The position numbers were made by a program, and so were the translations under genes. The notes under the pieces were generated by a model. It was not told the origin of the DNA, searched no databases, and saw only the letters and a list, made by a program, of their open reading frames with translations. From positions 6,138,001 through 6,202,000 of the forward strand of contig OZ252053.1 of the NCBI GenBank assembly GCA_965247965.1: a DNA stretch of 64,000 nt, given 5' to 3'. Shown here piece by piece: positions 14,434 to 24,590 of the stretch; the stretch's first letter is position 1, and the number at the start of each line of letters is the position of its first letter. The DNA is from UBA7328 sp965247965. GTDB taxonomy: Bacteria > Bacteroidota > Bacteroidia > Chitinophagales > Saprospiraceae.

Positions 14434-17400
14434 TTAAGGACGCCAATAGGCATCTTGATTATTGTATATGCTTGTGCGATCTGAGTCTTTGTCTGCATTC
14501 CACATGATTATTTCTTGCATCTTCCCATCACTATAATCGCTAGCTCCGTCAGGTTCATATCTCCCAATATAGGCCATAGTGCTATATCGAGTCGCCCCTG
14601 GTGAACTACTATATTTTTGAACATTATCAAGATAAATATCATTCTGCTGATCATTGGTATAGATAATAAACTGCCCCGTACTGGTTATTGTGTCAGTTTG
14701 GGCATATCCTGATAAGGTAGTGGCCGCATACATTATATTGTCAGTTGTCCAATATAATGTGTAAACTGGATTAACACTACCACCAACAGTACCACAGAAC
14801 GCAATAAGGCTACTGCCAGAACTCACCCTCTCCGCAACAAGCGCCATTGATTTTTCTTCCGCAGTTGACGCAGTTCCTAACGTTAAATACTCATCTACTG
14901 CATCAAAATCCATAGCTGACTTATTATTCAGTGTTACCACCGCGCTCCCCGTGTAAATAGTAGGCTGCTTTGTATGTGTAGTCTGTACCGCATTATTAGC
15001 CGTGCCATCCTGATCGTACCATGTGCGTACCCGGCAAGTAGTACCACTACAAAATGCCTCAATAGCTACATCATCCAAATGCTCGCCTATAAAATATATA
15101 TCGTGTTTTTCATTGTCTGAGGTGCGTTCAATTTCTATGCACGCGCCCGTATAATCTTTGTCGAGCTTTCTTAGGCTGTATGCTACCTCTATGTTGGCGC
15201 TGTAATCGTCCAGGAGTAGGTTGTCGGTTTTTGACCAGCCAGTAATTATGTCATAATTGTAGGCTATTTCATTATCTGTCAAGGCTCTACTATATAATTC
15301 AAAATTCGATACTCTACCGTCAAGCTCAGAACCGCCTGGTGAATTACGCCTGGCTATAATCATGTTATTATCTGGCGCCGCTTCACTTCCATTTGTGGTT
15401 AAATCAGACGCATCTTCTATGCCATTAAAATAGATATATGCATCACTAGATTTCTGCAAAAATGTCAGATAATCCCACGCGCCAACAGTCAACGTCGAAG
15501 ATGAAACAACCTCCAACCAGTGGGCGGCAGGGGCGCCATTGCCAATATTAAATGTCACCTTGCCATCGGAACCATAATACATATCCACACCGGAATTTGT
15601 AGATGCTAATCCAACACAATTTTCAATTAGCACACTCCAATTTTTATGCGAACCTTCCGGATAGAGGTACATAGAAATAGTTTTATCTCCTGTACCGACT
15701 ATCGAATTTGTATAGTCAACATAATCACCCGTTCCATCGAAATCAATATAAGTGCCATCATCTGAGGCATTGCCTTGGAAGGTGCCATCATAACTGCCTG
15801 TCAAATCGTCCCATGTAGTTGAATATGCCGCTTTTGTAGCGTCATAACTGGAAACTAACTCACTCTGCACAACCTCATCACTCTGACAATCCACATACGG
15901 CGCTGTTGGGGCGGTGAAGTTTGCTGTGTAACGGCCAATTCCTTTGGTGACGCGTACGTCATCCATATAGCCGTCGAAGTATTTTATAGCACCAGTACAG
16001 CAGTGAAACATACCCATTTGTACTTGTGTCTCTTGGTTATCATAGTCTACACCAGACACATTGGCAGTAGAACCGATTTGCGTACCGTCAACAAAAAAGC
16101 GCAAATCAACACCATTTCTGGACACCGCAACATGATACCATGTACTGTCGGATGGGTTCCAAGTAGCCGACTTTAGAGTACTGGTTGTTCCATCATATTT
16201 CTCAAATACAAGCAGATCGCCACTATTGTCAGTGTAAAGGCCCCATCCCATTTTATCGGGCCCTGTAGCGTCACTGCCTTTACCTTCCATTATTAGACCA
16301 AAATCCGTTGCCGTAAAATTGTTAAAATACACCCACAACTCCACCGTAAAATCACCTGTACCAAAATCAAACTCATCTCCATATTCCGTATCGGCAATAC
16401 TTATATAATCTCCTGTGCCGTCAAACTGTGCCGAAGCTGTGCCGAACTTAAATGTTGCTGTTTCTGTATTTACATTGCCATTAGCAACGGTTGTATTCCC
16501 ATATTTTGAATCATCCGTAAATGTTGTGCCCTCATCTGTGCCATCCATATGCAACATAAGGCTTATATCTCTCCAAGATGCATCGCAAAGAGGAATACAC
16601 CCCACCGCATATTCATAAACTTTATCGCTTGTAGCACCTAAAAAATACAGATCATTATCTATGCTTCCATCGCGTATTTTTACATCCCTCGGTAAAATAT
16701 CTTTACCCGAGACATCAAAATTTTGAACAAAAGTCGGTGATCCTGACAATGACCACGCAGTAGGCAACCTAAATTCACTTATGTCATCAGCTTGATCGCC
16801 TATTATATAGACCTTCTTGCCGTCATTGCTAAAATCGAAGCCGAGCGGAGTATTTTCCTGAGTTGATACCGAAAAGTTTTGTGTGTATGTGGGCGTTGTG
16901 GAAAATGTCCAGGGAACAGGCACATCGTATTCATTTACATCGTCGCCTGTGGATCCTATAATGAACATAGTTTCACCATTGGGCGAAAATCTAACATCTT
17001 GAGGAGTAATCTCTTGAGTAGATACGCTGAAGGCTGCGTCTTGCGTGGCGGTGGATATATTCCACGCCGTACTTAATGTAAATTCATTCACTTCATCCCC
17101 GTCATAACCGACGATAAACATTTTTGTTCCATCCTCTTTAAAAGTCAATCCTGATATTTCGGCCTCATAGGTATTGATGCTGAGTGTCCTTACGTAAACA
17201 CTGGTGCTTACATCCCATGCAGGGGATAGATCGTATTCGTCTACGGCATCCCCAACTCGATCTGCCAAATAGAGTTTTAATCCACTCTTGCCGATAAACA
17301 TTCCTTCGGCATCTGCCGACTGAGTTGATATACTTTCATCGTCTGTAAAAGTGGCGGATGCCAGATCAAAATCACAAGCGGCAGAAACTACGCCTACACC

Positions 17401-17472
17401 CGACCCATAAAATGTAACTTGAGATTGAACGACCCAAGGCCAGAATAATAATATAAAATAAGTATACCTCAT
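14434..17472 (-). CDS. Secreted multi-domain sugar-binding tail spike-like protein
   Basis: ATG at 17472 directly follows the upstream stop and gives ~1012 residues; a start six codons earlier is possible. The order is: signal peptide (YTYFILLFWPWVVQSQ); five ~50-residue propeller-like repeats (GLTFKEDGTKMFIVGYDGD, FSPNGETMFIIGS); a LamG/concanavalin-like domain (LMLHMDGTDEGT, FGTGDFTVELWVYF); a second LamG-like domain (near TISMYLYPEG); and a domain with YSLRKLDKDYTGACIEI and VRTWYDQDGT, resembling arabinofuranosidase B catalytic-type folds found in phage distal tail proteins. It probably binds host surface glycans. A signal peptide on such a protein is unusual. Confidence 0.7.
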   Translation of the reverse strand: MRYTYFILLFWPWVVQSQVTFYGSGVGVVSAACDFDLASATFTDDESISTQSADAEGMFIGKSGLKLYLADRVGDAVDEYDLSPAWDVSTSVYVRTLSINTYEAEISGLTFKEDGTKMFIVGYDGDEVNEFTLSTAWNISTATQDAAFSVSTQEITPQDVRFSPNGETMFIIGSTGDDVNEYDVPVPWTFSTTPTYTQNFSVSTQENTPLGFDFSNDGKKVYIIGDQADDISEFRLPTAWSLSGSPTFVQNFDVSGKDILPRDVKIRDGSIDNDLYFLGATSDKVYEYAVGCIPLCDASWRDISLMLHMDGTDEGTTFTDDSKYGNTTVANGNVNTETATFKFGTASAQFDGTGDYISIADTEYGDEFDFGTGDFTVELWVYFNNFTATDFGLIMEGKGSDATGPDKMGWGLYTDNSGDLLVFEKYDGTTSTLKSATWNPSDSTWYHVAVSRNGVDLRFFVDGTQIGSTANVSGVDYDNQETQVQMGMFHCCTGAIKYFDGYMDDVRVTKGIGRYTANFTAPTAPYVDCQSDEVVQSELVSSYDATKAAYSTTWDDLTGSYDGTFQGNASDDGTYIDFDGTGDYVDYTNSIVGTGDKTISMYLYPEGSHKNWSVLIENCVGLASTNSGVDMYYGSDGKVTFNIGNGAPAAHWLEVVSSSTLTVGAWDYLTFLQKSSDAYIYFNGIEDASDLTTNGSEAAPDNNMIIARRNSPGGSELDGRVSNFELYSRALTDNEIAYNYDIITGWSKTDNLLLDDYSANIEVAYSLRKLDKDYTGACIEIERTSDNEKHDIYFIGEHLDDVAIEAFCSGTTCRVRTWYDQDGTANNAVQTTHTKQPTIYTGSAVVTLNNKSAMDFDAVDEYLTLGTASTAEEKSMALVAERVSSGSSLIAFCGTVGGSVNPVYTLYWTTDNIMYAATTLSGYAQTDTITSTGQFIIYTNDQQNDIYLDNVQKYSSSPGATRYSTMAYIGRYEPDGASDYSDGKMQEIIMWNADKDSDRTSIYNNQDAYWRP

Positions 17473-17473
17473 C

Positions 17474-19444
17474 TTAATTCTTCGTACCATTTAGGGTGAT
17501 ACCACATCCTGCCACATCACCAGCAGCAGTTACATATACCTCTATATATTCCCCCTTATCGATTGTAAAATCAGTGATATTCTCCTCTGTACCATTACCA
17601 TCATATGCAGCCGCCGTTTGGCCTGTTCCGTTTAGGTATATTTCCACACCAGGGTTAGTGGTATAGGTAACGCATTGTAATGTGGCATGGGTAATGGTAA
17701 CATTGTCATGCTCCCCTCCTACTTCAAAAGGCACAATCATATGACCAACCGCAAATACTGTTGTACGTGAGCCCAGAGCTATATAAATTGATTTATCGAC
17801 AATATCTAATATGGTGCGGGATGCGCTTGCGGTGAGTTCTTCGACTATACTTCCTGCTCCGCCATCTGTGCCGAGGAATACATTATTGGCTACTACGTTT
17901 TGTATTTTAGCATAGGTTACTGCATCGGCATCTATTGTAAGGGTTGTACCCGTACCTCCGACTGTAATATCTCCTTTGTCACCATCGGGGCCAAGGGTAT
18001 TGACATCTGTATCGATGGCCGTCTGTAATTGGGTTAGGGTAGCCGAGTGAATGCCTCCGTCTGTGACATCCTCAATGATAATTATATCTGCCAGATCGGG
18101 TGCCTGACCTGCAGACTCAGACGGATCATGGGTTATTTCAATATTATTCCCATTTAGGGTTATATCTAGTCCATTAGCCTGGTCAGTGACACCTCTTTGG
18201 GTATCGGTATCCGTATCGATGGCCGTCTGGAGTTGAGTAAGGGTCATACTGTGGATGCCTGCATCAGTCACATCTTCATAGGGGAGAATGTCTGCAAGAT
18301 CTGGAGCCTGCCCTGGCATCTCAGATGGATCCAGATCTAAGGCGCGGGTGGCACTTATATCTCCTCCTCCGCTCAATGCATCCCCTGCTGTAATGGTGAC
18401 TCCGGAGTGCAAAATGTGCTCTCCAGCTAGAAAATTGGTAGCGGCGTCATGATCAATTATTAGATCCATATGGCCCGTTGCGTCCTGATAGGTTACTGCT
18501 ATACCAGTATGGGTGCCTGTACCATTGGCTACCATTGCACCGGCGAAATCCTCTACCTGCTCCTGGGTAAGCTGGGTATCGGTATTATCAAGGTAGGAAC
18601 TGAGTAAGACAAATTTAGCGGGCTCGCCATCTGTCTCTAAACTAGCGAATAGGGTGTCACCTGATATAAGGAATGTATCTATCTTTTGGTCGTCTGTTTC
18701 TGATGTGAGGAATCCGGCGTCATTGGTATAGTTAGATAGATTAGCGTCTACTGCAAAATCTGTCGTACCGTCTCCGTCCTGGTAGGTGACTGTGATGAGG
18801 GTTTCGGTATTGCCGGTCACCATTGCACCTGCGAAATCCTCTACTTGCTCCTGGCTGAGCTGCGTATCGGTATTGTCCAGGTACGGGGCTAGTAGTACAA
18901 ACTTCCCCGACTCTCCGTCCGCTTCGAGACTGGCAAATAAAGTATCGCCAGATATTAGGAATGTATCTATCTTTTGGTCGTCTGTTTCTGATGTGAGGAA
19001 TCCGGCATCATTGGTATAGTTAGATAGATTAGCGTCTACTGCAAAATCTGTCGTACCGTCTCCGTCCTGGTAGGTGACTGTAATGAGGGTTTCGGTATTA
19101 CCGGTGACCATTGCACCTGCAAAATCTTCTACTTGCTCCTGGCTGAGCTGTGTATCGGTATCGATTGTGGTCTGTAGCTGTGTAAGGGTCATACTATGGA
19201 TGCCGGCATCGGTTACGTCTTCGTAGGGTAGGATGTCGGCTAAGTCGGGAGCTTGAGCACCCATCTCAGATGGATCTAAATCCAGGGTGCGTGTGGCGCT
19301 TATATCTCCTCCTCCGCTCAATGCATCCCCCGCTGTATGGTGACTGGTAACTCCGGAGTAAGCAGTATGTGCTCTCCAGCCAGAAAATCCAGGTAGTAGC
19401 GGCGTCATGATCAATGTATCAAGATCCATATCGTCCGGTACCAT
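17474..19444 (-). pseudogene. Repeat fibre-like protein, downstream part after frameshift
   Basis: The 656-residue frame is the continuation of the gene that starts at 20535. It contains repeated blocks with LSQEQVEDFAGAMVTGNTET, IDTFLISGDTLFASLE and DALSGGGDISATR. The C-terminal ~130 residues (SIYIALGSRTTVFAVGHMIV onward) form a beta-rich tip domain. Its first ~30 residues (to TSHHTA) are a garbled version of the repeat, so the apparent start at 19444 is not a real gene start. Intact, the whole protein would have ~1010 residues. Confidence 0.6.
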
Positions 19445-19494
19445 CCTGGTATGTTACTGCCGAAGGCCTGACAAATACGTGCCTGTATCATTCG

Positions 19495-20535
19495 CTACCA
19501 GGGAAACCGGCAAAATCCTCTGACTTGCTCCTGGCTAAGTTGTGTATCAGTGTCTACCGCCGTCTGTAGCTGGGTGAGGGTCATCGAGTGTATGCCTGCA
19601 TCGGTTACATCTTCGTATGCAAGTATATCGGCAAGATCGGGAGCCTGACCTGGCATCTCAGAGGGATCTAAATCTATCGTGCGCGTTGCACTTATATCGC
19701 CTCCTCCACTCAGTGCATCGCCAGCCGTGATCGTGACTCCGGAGTGCAAAATGTGCTCTCCAGCTACAAAGTTGGTGGCCGCGTCATGGTCAATTATAAG
19801 ATCCATATCGCCGGTGGCGTCCTGGTAAGTGACTGCGATACCGGTATGGGTGCCGGTGCCAAGAGCTACCATTGTACCTGCGAAGTCCTCTACCTGTTCC
19901 TGAGTGAGCTGTGTATCGGTATTGTCCAGGTATGGGGCAAGTAGTACAAACTTCCCGGGCTCGCCGTCTGTCTCTAAACTATTGAATAGCGTATCTCCCG
20001 AAATGAGAAATGTATCAATTTTCTGATTATCCGTATTGTCCAGATAGGGTGCAAGATTAACAGTCTGGAAACCTTGGGCATCGTCTTCGATACTGAGCCT
20101 CAATAGATTAGCATTGATTTCGAAAGTATCTACTTGCTGATTGTCGGTATTGTCCAGGTACGGTGCAAGTAATACAAATTTAGCGGGCTCTCCATCCGTC
20201 TCCAGACTGGCAAAAAGTGTATCGCCAGAGATGGTAAATGTATCGATCTTTTGTGTATTAATCACTGCGCGCAATACCGCGATACTATCTATTACATGCT
20301 GTGTGACGGCGATATTGCTCACGCGCTTTAATTTACTGGCCGACGTATCGGCGACTATCCACCATACTTTGTCGCTGTAATCGGCAAGCGAATCCTGGCG
20401 CATAATACTCTGCGCCGATCCTTCGACTGCGGTCAGGACAAGCCCTGTGCCTACAAGCCATAGCAATGTAAAAAAACGGATTAAGCCCGCACCGACAGGC
20501 TTAATCCTAATGATAGAGTATTTAAAACCAACCAT
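19495..20535 (-). pseudogene. Secreted repeat fibre-like protein, N-terminal part before frameshift
   Basis: The frame encodes 346 residues with a long signal peptide (LIRFFTLLWLVGTGLVLTAVEG, then AQS), a short neck (VWWIVADTSASKLKRVSNIA), and alternating IDTF-SGDTLF and DALSGGGDISATR modules. It ends in an out-of-frame RGFCRFPW where the LSQEQVEDFAG module should continue. A cluster of indels in 19340-19510 relative to the sister repeats breaks the frame. Confidence 0.6.
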
Positions 20536-20547
20536 AATAAAACGTCT

Positions 20548-20877
20548 TTAGAGGGTCATTGCGCTGTATTGCACCCTTTTGAAGTAATGCTTATTCAGAT
20601 AGCTTACTGCCAATGTATTAGTAGTGGGATGGGGCGTCGGAGCATTGCCATCTTCATCAACGCAATTGGCCCAATCGACTTCTGTGTACGCTAATCTACC
20701 GGATACTATGGGATTAGCCAGTTCGCCTGCGTCGGTAAAGTATTTGGTTTTTTGAATAATTTCTATTACTCCGGAGGCTCTTAATCCCACTGTGAAATCA
20801 GCAGGATCTATGGTCATTATAGCGCCGTCGGGACGGGTGATTTCGAGCTGATTAATATTAATTATAAATTTATACAT
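20548..20877 (-). CDS. Hypothetical phage structural-region protein
   Basis: The 109-residue protein is beta-rich (YKFIININQLEITRPDGAIM) with no recognised family. It is the first gene after the 41-bp putative late promoter at 20916-20956 and precedes the fibre-like gene by 12 bp, so it is probably a small adaptor or fibre accessory protein. Confidence 0.5.
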   Translation of the reverse strand: MYKFIININQLEITRPDGAIMTIDPADFTVGLRASGVIEIIQKTKYFTDAGELANPIVSGRLAYTEVDWANCVDEDGNAPTPHPTTNTLAVSYLNKHYFKRVQYSAMTL

Positions 20878-20915
20878 ATCCCAGGGATTTGTGCAAAAAT
20901 CCCATATGACGAGGC

Positions 20916-20956
20916 GATTATGAAGCGGTTACCAAAATTGTGATAACAGAAAGATT
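20916..20956 (-). promoter_or_regulatory. Putative phage late promoter, copy 1
   Basis: This 41-bp sequence is identical to 33703-33743. Both lie 28-39 bp upstream of the start codon of a leftward gene that opens a block of structural genes. It contains ATTTTGGTAACCGC and TTATCACA on the minus strand. No canonical Bacteroidota -7 element is obvious, so a phage-specific activator is likely. Confidence 0.6.
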
Positions 20957-20957
20957 T

Positions 20958-21004
20958 GACGGTGGTAACGGTGGACGGTGGACGGTGGACGGTAGACGGT
21001 GGAA
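20958..21004. repeat. GGTGGAC-type short tandem repeat
   Basis: A 7-bp unit (GGTGGAC and variants) repeats about six times just upstream of the putative late promoter. It resembles repeats seen around 51135-51170. No function is evident. Confidence 0.6.
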
Positions 21005-21019
21005 GACAGAGGACAGAAG

Positions 21020-21211
21020 TCATTTTACTTCATAATCTTTTAGCATTTTATTGTGGTATCTTAGTAGGCGAGTATTGCGATAGATGCGAATGCGCTTACG
21101 TCGCCTTTTTTGTCTTTTATATTTATTGGTACGGCATTGGCAGGTTTCGGATTTGGCGTCGTATGTGGCGCCGCAATTTTCACAATCTTTCCAGTATTCA
21201 TGATTTGCCAT
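21020..21211 (-). CDS. Small zinc-ribbon-like protein
   Basis: This 63-residue protein has four cysteines in CENCGATYDAKSETCQC, compatible with zinc binding, followed by a very basic stretch (KRQKRRRKRIRIYR). It could bind nucleic acid. It lies among tail genes and precedes the putative late promoter; function unknown. Confidence 0.5.
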   Translation of the reverse strand: MANHEYWKDCENCGATYDAKSETCQCRTNKYKRQKRRRKRIRIYRNTRLLRYHNKMLKDYEVK

Positions 21212-21218
21212 TGGTTGA

Positions 21219-21602
21219 TTAGTTAATTGGGTAGGCGCCGTAAGTGCCTGTGACCAGGGTATCTATGCGGACGTCTTTGGTATAAAAATCCATTAGAAAT
21301 AAATGTTCACCTTGTCGTGCTTTTATCTTTGGGAGTAAAATATCGACGGCTTTTTTGTCTATGCTTTTTGATTGATGATGGGTCTCCTTTTCTTCGGCGC
21401 AGTACACAGCGGACACCCAAGGAAGATATACCCATTTTTCTAACACAGGATCCCACTTTGGTTTATTTACGTCGCATGTCACCTCTACCTCCTGCACCGT
21501 TGTCCAATTAATAACATACAGAGAGTCTTTTTGTATATTGGATTCTTCCTGTGCGGACAATGACAGGGATAGTAGGGCGAGGATGAGGGGTAGGATTTTC
21601 AT
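21219..21602 (-). CDS. Secreted hypothetical phage protein
   Basis: The 127-residue protein has a signal peptide (ILPLILALLSLSLSAQ) and a mature part with two Cys (VTCDVNK, VYCAEEK) that could form a disulfide. It ends in a beta-rich tail. It sits between the tail-tip gene and the fibre block and is one of several late proteins with export signals. Confidence 0.5.
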   Translation of the reverse strand: MKILPLILALLSLSLSAQEESNIQKDSLYVINWTTVQEVEVTCDVNKPKWDPVLEKWVYLPWVSAVYCAEEKETHHQSKSIDKKAVDILLPKIKARQGEHLFLMDFYTKDVRIDTLVTGTYGAYPIN

Positions 21603-21614
21603 ATTGGTGTATGT

Positions 21615-21692
21615 TTAAAAGAGTCTACCTTGACGTTCTTTGTAATTGGTAATAAGGATTTCTATTCTCCTGAGTACCGCTGCTTCTGCCAT
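21615..21692 (-). CDS. 25-residue ORF coupled to the tail-tip gene
   Basis: ATG at 21692 overlaps the TAA of the upstream gene (TAATG). The product is MAEAAVLRRIEILITNYKER plus five residues, an amphipathic helix. Coupling suggests it is real; role unknown. Confidence 0.4.
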   Translation of the reverse strand: MAEAAVLRRIEILITNYKERQGRLF

Positions 21693-24556
21693 TACCCAAA
21701 TTTTATCACAAACCAATCGGTAGCCACTGCTGCAAATTGCAGGGTAATATCTTCGTTGGTGCGGCTGCTTTTGTAATGCCAAAACTTAGTGAATGTGGAT
21801 GCGTATCGCTGTCTTGTGCCGTTTTTTTCCAGGGATATACGTTCGTTCAATTCATCGTCCGTATACTTTGATTCGTCTGGTAGTACGTAGCCGGTGAGGT
21901 CAATGGTGGTGCCGGTAATGCTTTGGATGATGATCTCTCTGGGATTGTTGCTTTCGGTGTCGGGCGGTATGATGACCAATGTGCCTGCCGGGTATACCTC
22001 AGTGAAGTATTCGGTTACGCTGATGGTGGTATCGCCTTCCTCCAGGTCAGCGGTGAGTGTGAGGTCTATCTGGTCACCTGAGACGGGATTAACAAGGGTG
22101 ATGGTATCGCCTGCATATAATGTCACATCACCGACCGCATCGATGGATATGGTATCGCTTACGCCTACTTCGATCTGAGTACTGATATGGGTGATGAGTC
22201 CCTCTGCACTGATCCCTACCTTGTCCGCATCACCCAGGTATGGTGTGATTTTGACAATTTTAGCAATGACGGGCGGATCAATGCTGACGATGCCGGAGTT
22301 TTTGCTTTTGGTATCGGATGTGAATCTATTGATCTCTACAAAATCACCTTTAAAAATATTACGGTACGTATCCATCTGTCCACGCAGCATGATATAAGTG
22401 AAAGTATCGTGTGTAATGCGACTATCGGGACGGATCATATCTACATTGGCGCTGTGGTGTAAGCGCATATTAAAAATGCGGAGGAGCTTACTGCGTAGGT
22501 AGGCTATACTTTCGGCGGCTATCTGGAGAAGTGGCAAGGATGGGCCGGTGCCGCGATTCTGCCATAGATCGGTATCTATATAGTATGCGCCACTCACATA
22601 TTGCAGGCGGTGTATGCTATCGGATTCGGGCAGGTCGCCGAGAAAGACTTCATGCTCTATGACCTCGCGGTATGTGTCTTTGTTTTCGGCCAGGTGAGCT
22701 ATGTATTCGTCATCTGATACATTGCGGGCGGGGTCTTCGCTTTTGACGGAAATGCCAAAAAGGAGGGTTTCGTAGTTGAATCGGTAATTAGTGGTCACGA
22801 GGAAAGAGGCTGGCAAGTCTGGGCCGTGTGCTTTTACGATGATTTTAATTAACAGCGGGCTGCCCTGGCCCTGGATAGTGTGTGGGAAGGTGATGCGATT
22901 GAGGGCGTTGTCGATACCAAAATGGCGCTGGCCAAATACAGGAGTGTCTTTGTATTCGTATGCGTCCGGTGTATAGACCTTGATTAGCTTGTCTATGATC
23001 TCTTTGCCCAGTGATGTGCTGGGTAGGGTAACACTAGTAATATCTACATACGTCCTGTCACCAAAGTAGAGCTTTGAGATGGTGCGATCTTCTATGGTGG
23101 TGCGAATGGGCTTGATATATTCGAGTTTGACATCGAGCTCGCCGCTTTCTTCGAGTTTGGGTGTTTCTATTTCTATCTCGGTTTTGGTTTTAAGATTGAT
23201 CGTATTATTAAAGACAAATGACTGCTGCTGTTTTGTCAATAATACCTCACACACCGACGGGGTGGTAGTCCAGACCATATCGGTATACGTCCACTCCAAT
23301 GCGTCATTAAGCAAGGTGCGCTCACGCTTGAGATAGTAGGTGCCGACGACTACGGTGAGATGAAGGAGGATATTATGTATAGGTATAGGCGCGGGCATCC
23401 CTATACGGAATGCAGATGACTCTACTAAGAAAGTGATGCGCAGTATAGCCTCGCCGGTATTGTCAACAAATGCAATATCGGCGTGCAGGTCTTCGATCAC
23501 ATCGGCGGCACCGCCAGCCGGCAGGCTCACATTTTTGAATTTGATGCCCAGGGCGAGATTGATCGAACTACCTACTTTTTGCTTAAATAGTACGTGGCGC
23601 ACCCTGGGAAAAAATGTCCATCCCTGGCCACCTGGCAGGCGCTTATGATCAGTAGGGCTGACGGGATCGTCATTGACACTTACTGCGTGGCTGTATGTCT
23701 CGGTGACGATGGGTGTAGGTGTGAAGAGTGAGTAATTTTTGTTATAGACGATCTGATTCATTCCTGCGGTTTCGGATTCCTGGGGCTGGGCAATCTTATA
23801 ATAGCCATCGGTCTGATAGATGCGGGCTGCGAATATGCGGCATATGCGCTGCACCACCTTGTCGCTGTTTTGGCCACGTATAATGAGTGACCAGAAGTCT
23901 TCGTCTCTGTCGCCGGTCTCTAATATTTTGGCTTCTTGTTCGTCGGCGAATGTGCGGCCTGTCACTTGGGTTTTGTGAAGGGGATCGTCCGTGACGGAGT
24001 TGTAATTAGTCTCAAAAAACTGTACTGCCGTAGCCATGAACCGATCACTTGCCTCATAATACTGATCGATGCCCGTACTTTTTAGTGCAAAATAGACGTG
24101 CTCCAGGAGCGGGTGTGATATGTAGACTACTGCCGCATTCTGGTTGTATTTATATCGGGATAGCAGGCCGATGGCGTCGGTACACTGGATGGTAATACCA
24201 AAGGTGGGATGGGCGTCGGGTATATTGATATTTTCGTTGAGGATGATGCCTATGTATCGGACGTTGCCTTTGCGGTAGTATTTTACATAGTGGTTTTGTG
24301 GATCTGCTGTGACAAGTGTACCCTCTACCCAGCCGATAAAGGTATCTGTGCCGCGATGGACTTCGACTGTAAATTCGAAGGATGTTGATAGGAGCTCGTG
24401 GAAGAGGTCTCTCTGTCCGTTGCGTGAAAGTACGGCATAGCCTCCAAGAAGGCAAAAGTCCCCCAGATCTGTACCACCGGAAAGGGAATGTATTTCAATT
24501 TTGTTGTCCGTTTCGTTGTGTACGTCTCGATATTCGCATGTCCATATTTTAGGCAC
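21692..24556 (-). CDS. Large tail tip/baseplate protein
   Basis: The 954-residue protein follows the tape measure gene, where siphoviruses place tail-tip proteins. The N-terminal ~120 residues (TSFEFTVEVHRGTDTFIGWVE) resemble the first beta domain of tail-tip or Dit/Tal-type proteins. The middle is beta-rich. Near residue 790 comes a Hedgehog/intein-free beta domain with DTISIDAVGDVTLYAGDTIT. No enzyme motif is recognised. Assignment rests on size, position and general composition. Confidence 0.6.
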   Translation of the reverse strand: MPKIWTCEYRDVHNETDNKIEIHSLSGGTDLGDFCLLGGYAVLSRNGQRDLFHELLSTSFEFTVEVHRGTDTFIGWVEGTLVTADPQNHYVKYYRKGNVRYIGIILNENINIPDAHPTFGITIQCTDAIGLLSRYKYNQNAAVVYISHPLLEHVYFALKSTGIDQYYEASDRFMATAVQFFETNYNSVTDDPLHKTQVTGRTFADEQEAKILETGDRDEDFWSLIIRGQNSDKVVQRICRIFAARIYQTDGYYKIAQPQESETAGMNQIVYNKNYSLFTPTPIVTETYSHAVSVNDDPVSPTDHKRLPGGQGWTFFPRVRHVLFKQKVGSSINLALGIKFKNVSLPAGGAADVIEDLHADIAFVDNTGEAILRITFLVESSAFRIGMPAPIPIHNILLHLTVVVGTYYLKRERTLLNDALEWTYTDMVWTTTPSVCEVLLTKQQQSFVFNNTINLKTKTEIEIETPKLEESGELDVKLEYIKPIRTTIEDRTISKLYFGDRTYVDITSVTLPSTSLGKEIIDKLIKVYTPDAYEYKDTPVFGQRHFGIDNALNRITFPHTIQGQGSPLLIKIIVKAHGPDLPASFLVTTNYRFNYETLLFGISVKSEDPARNVSDDEYIAHLAENKDTYREVIEHEVFLGDLPESDSIHRLQYVSGAYYIDTDLWQNRGTGPSLPLLQIAAESIAYLRSKLLRIFNMRLHHSANVDMIRPDSRITHDTFTYIMLRGQMDTYRNIFKGDFVEINRFTSDTKSKNSGIVSIDPPVIAKIVKITPYLGDADKVGISAEGLITHISTQIEVGVSDTISIDAVGDVTLYAGDTITLVNPVSGDQIDLTLTADLEEGDTTISVTEYFTEVYPAGTLVIIPPDTESNNPREIIIQSITGTTIDLTGYVLPDESKYTDDELNERISLEKNGTRQRYASTFTKFWHYKSSRTNEDITLQFAAVATDWFVIKFG

Positions 24557-24590
24557 GGTGGGCGGTTTATTCGTTTATTCGTTTATACGT

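Noticed and set aside
12820..20535. Diversity-generating retroelement at the repeated fibre genes
   Set aside because: No reverse transcriptase is visible in the window and differences between repeats are indels and scattered changes, not adenine-specific substitutions. The missing left part of the prophage cannot be checked.
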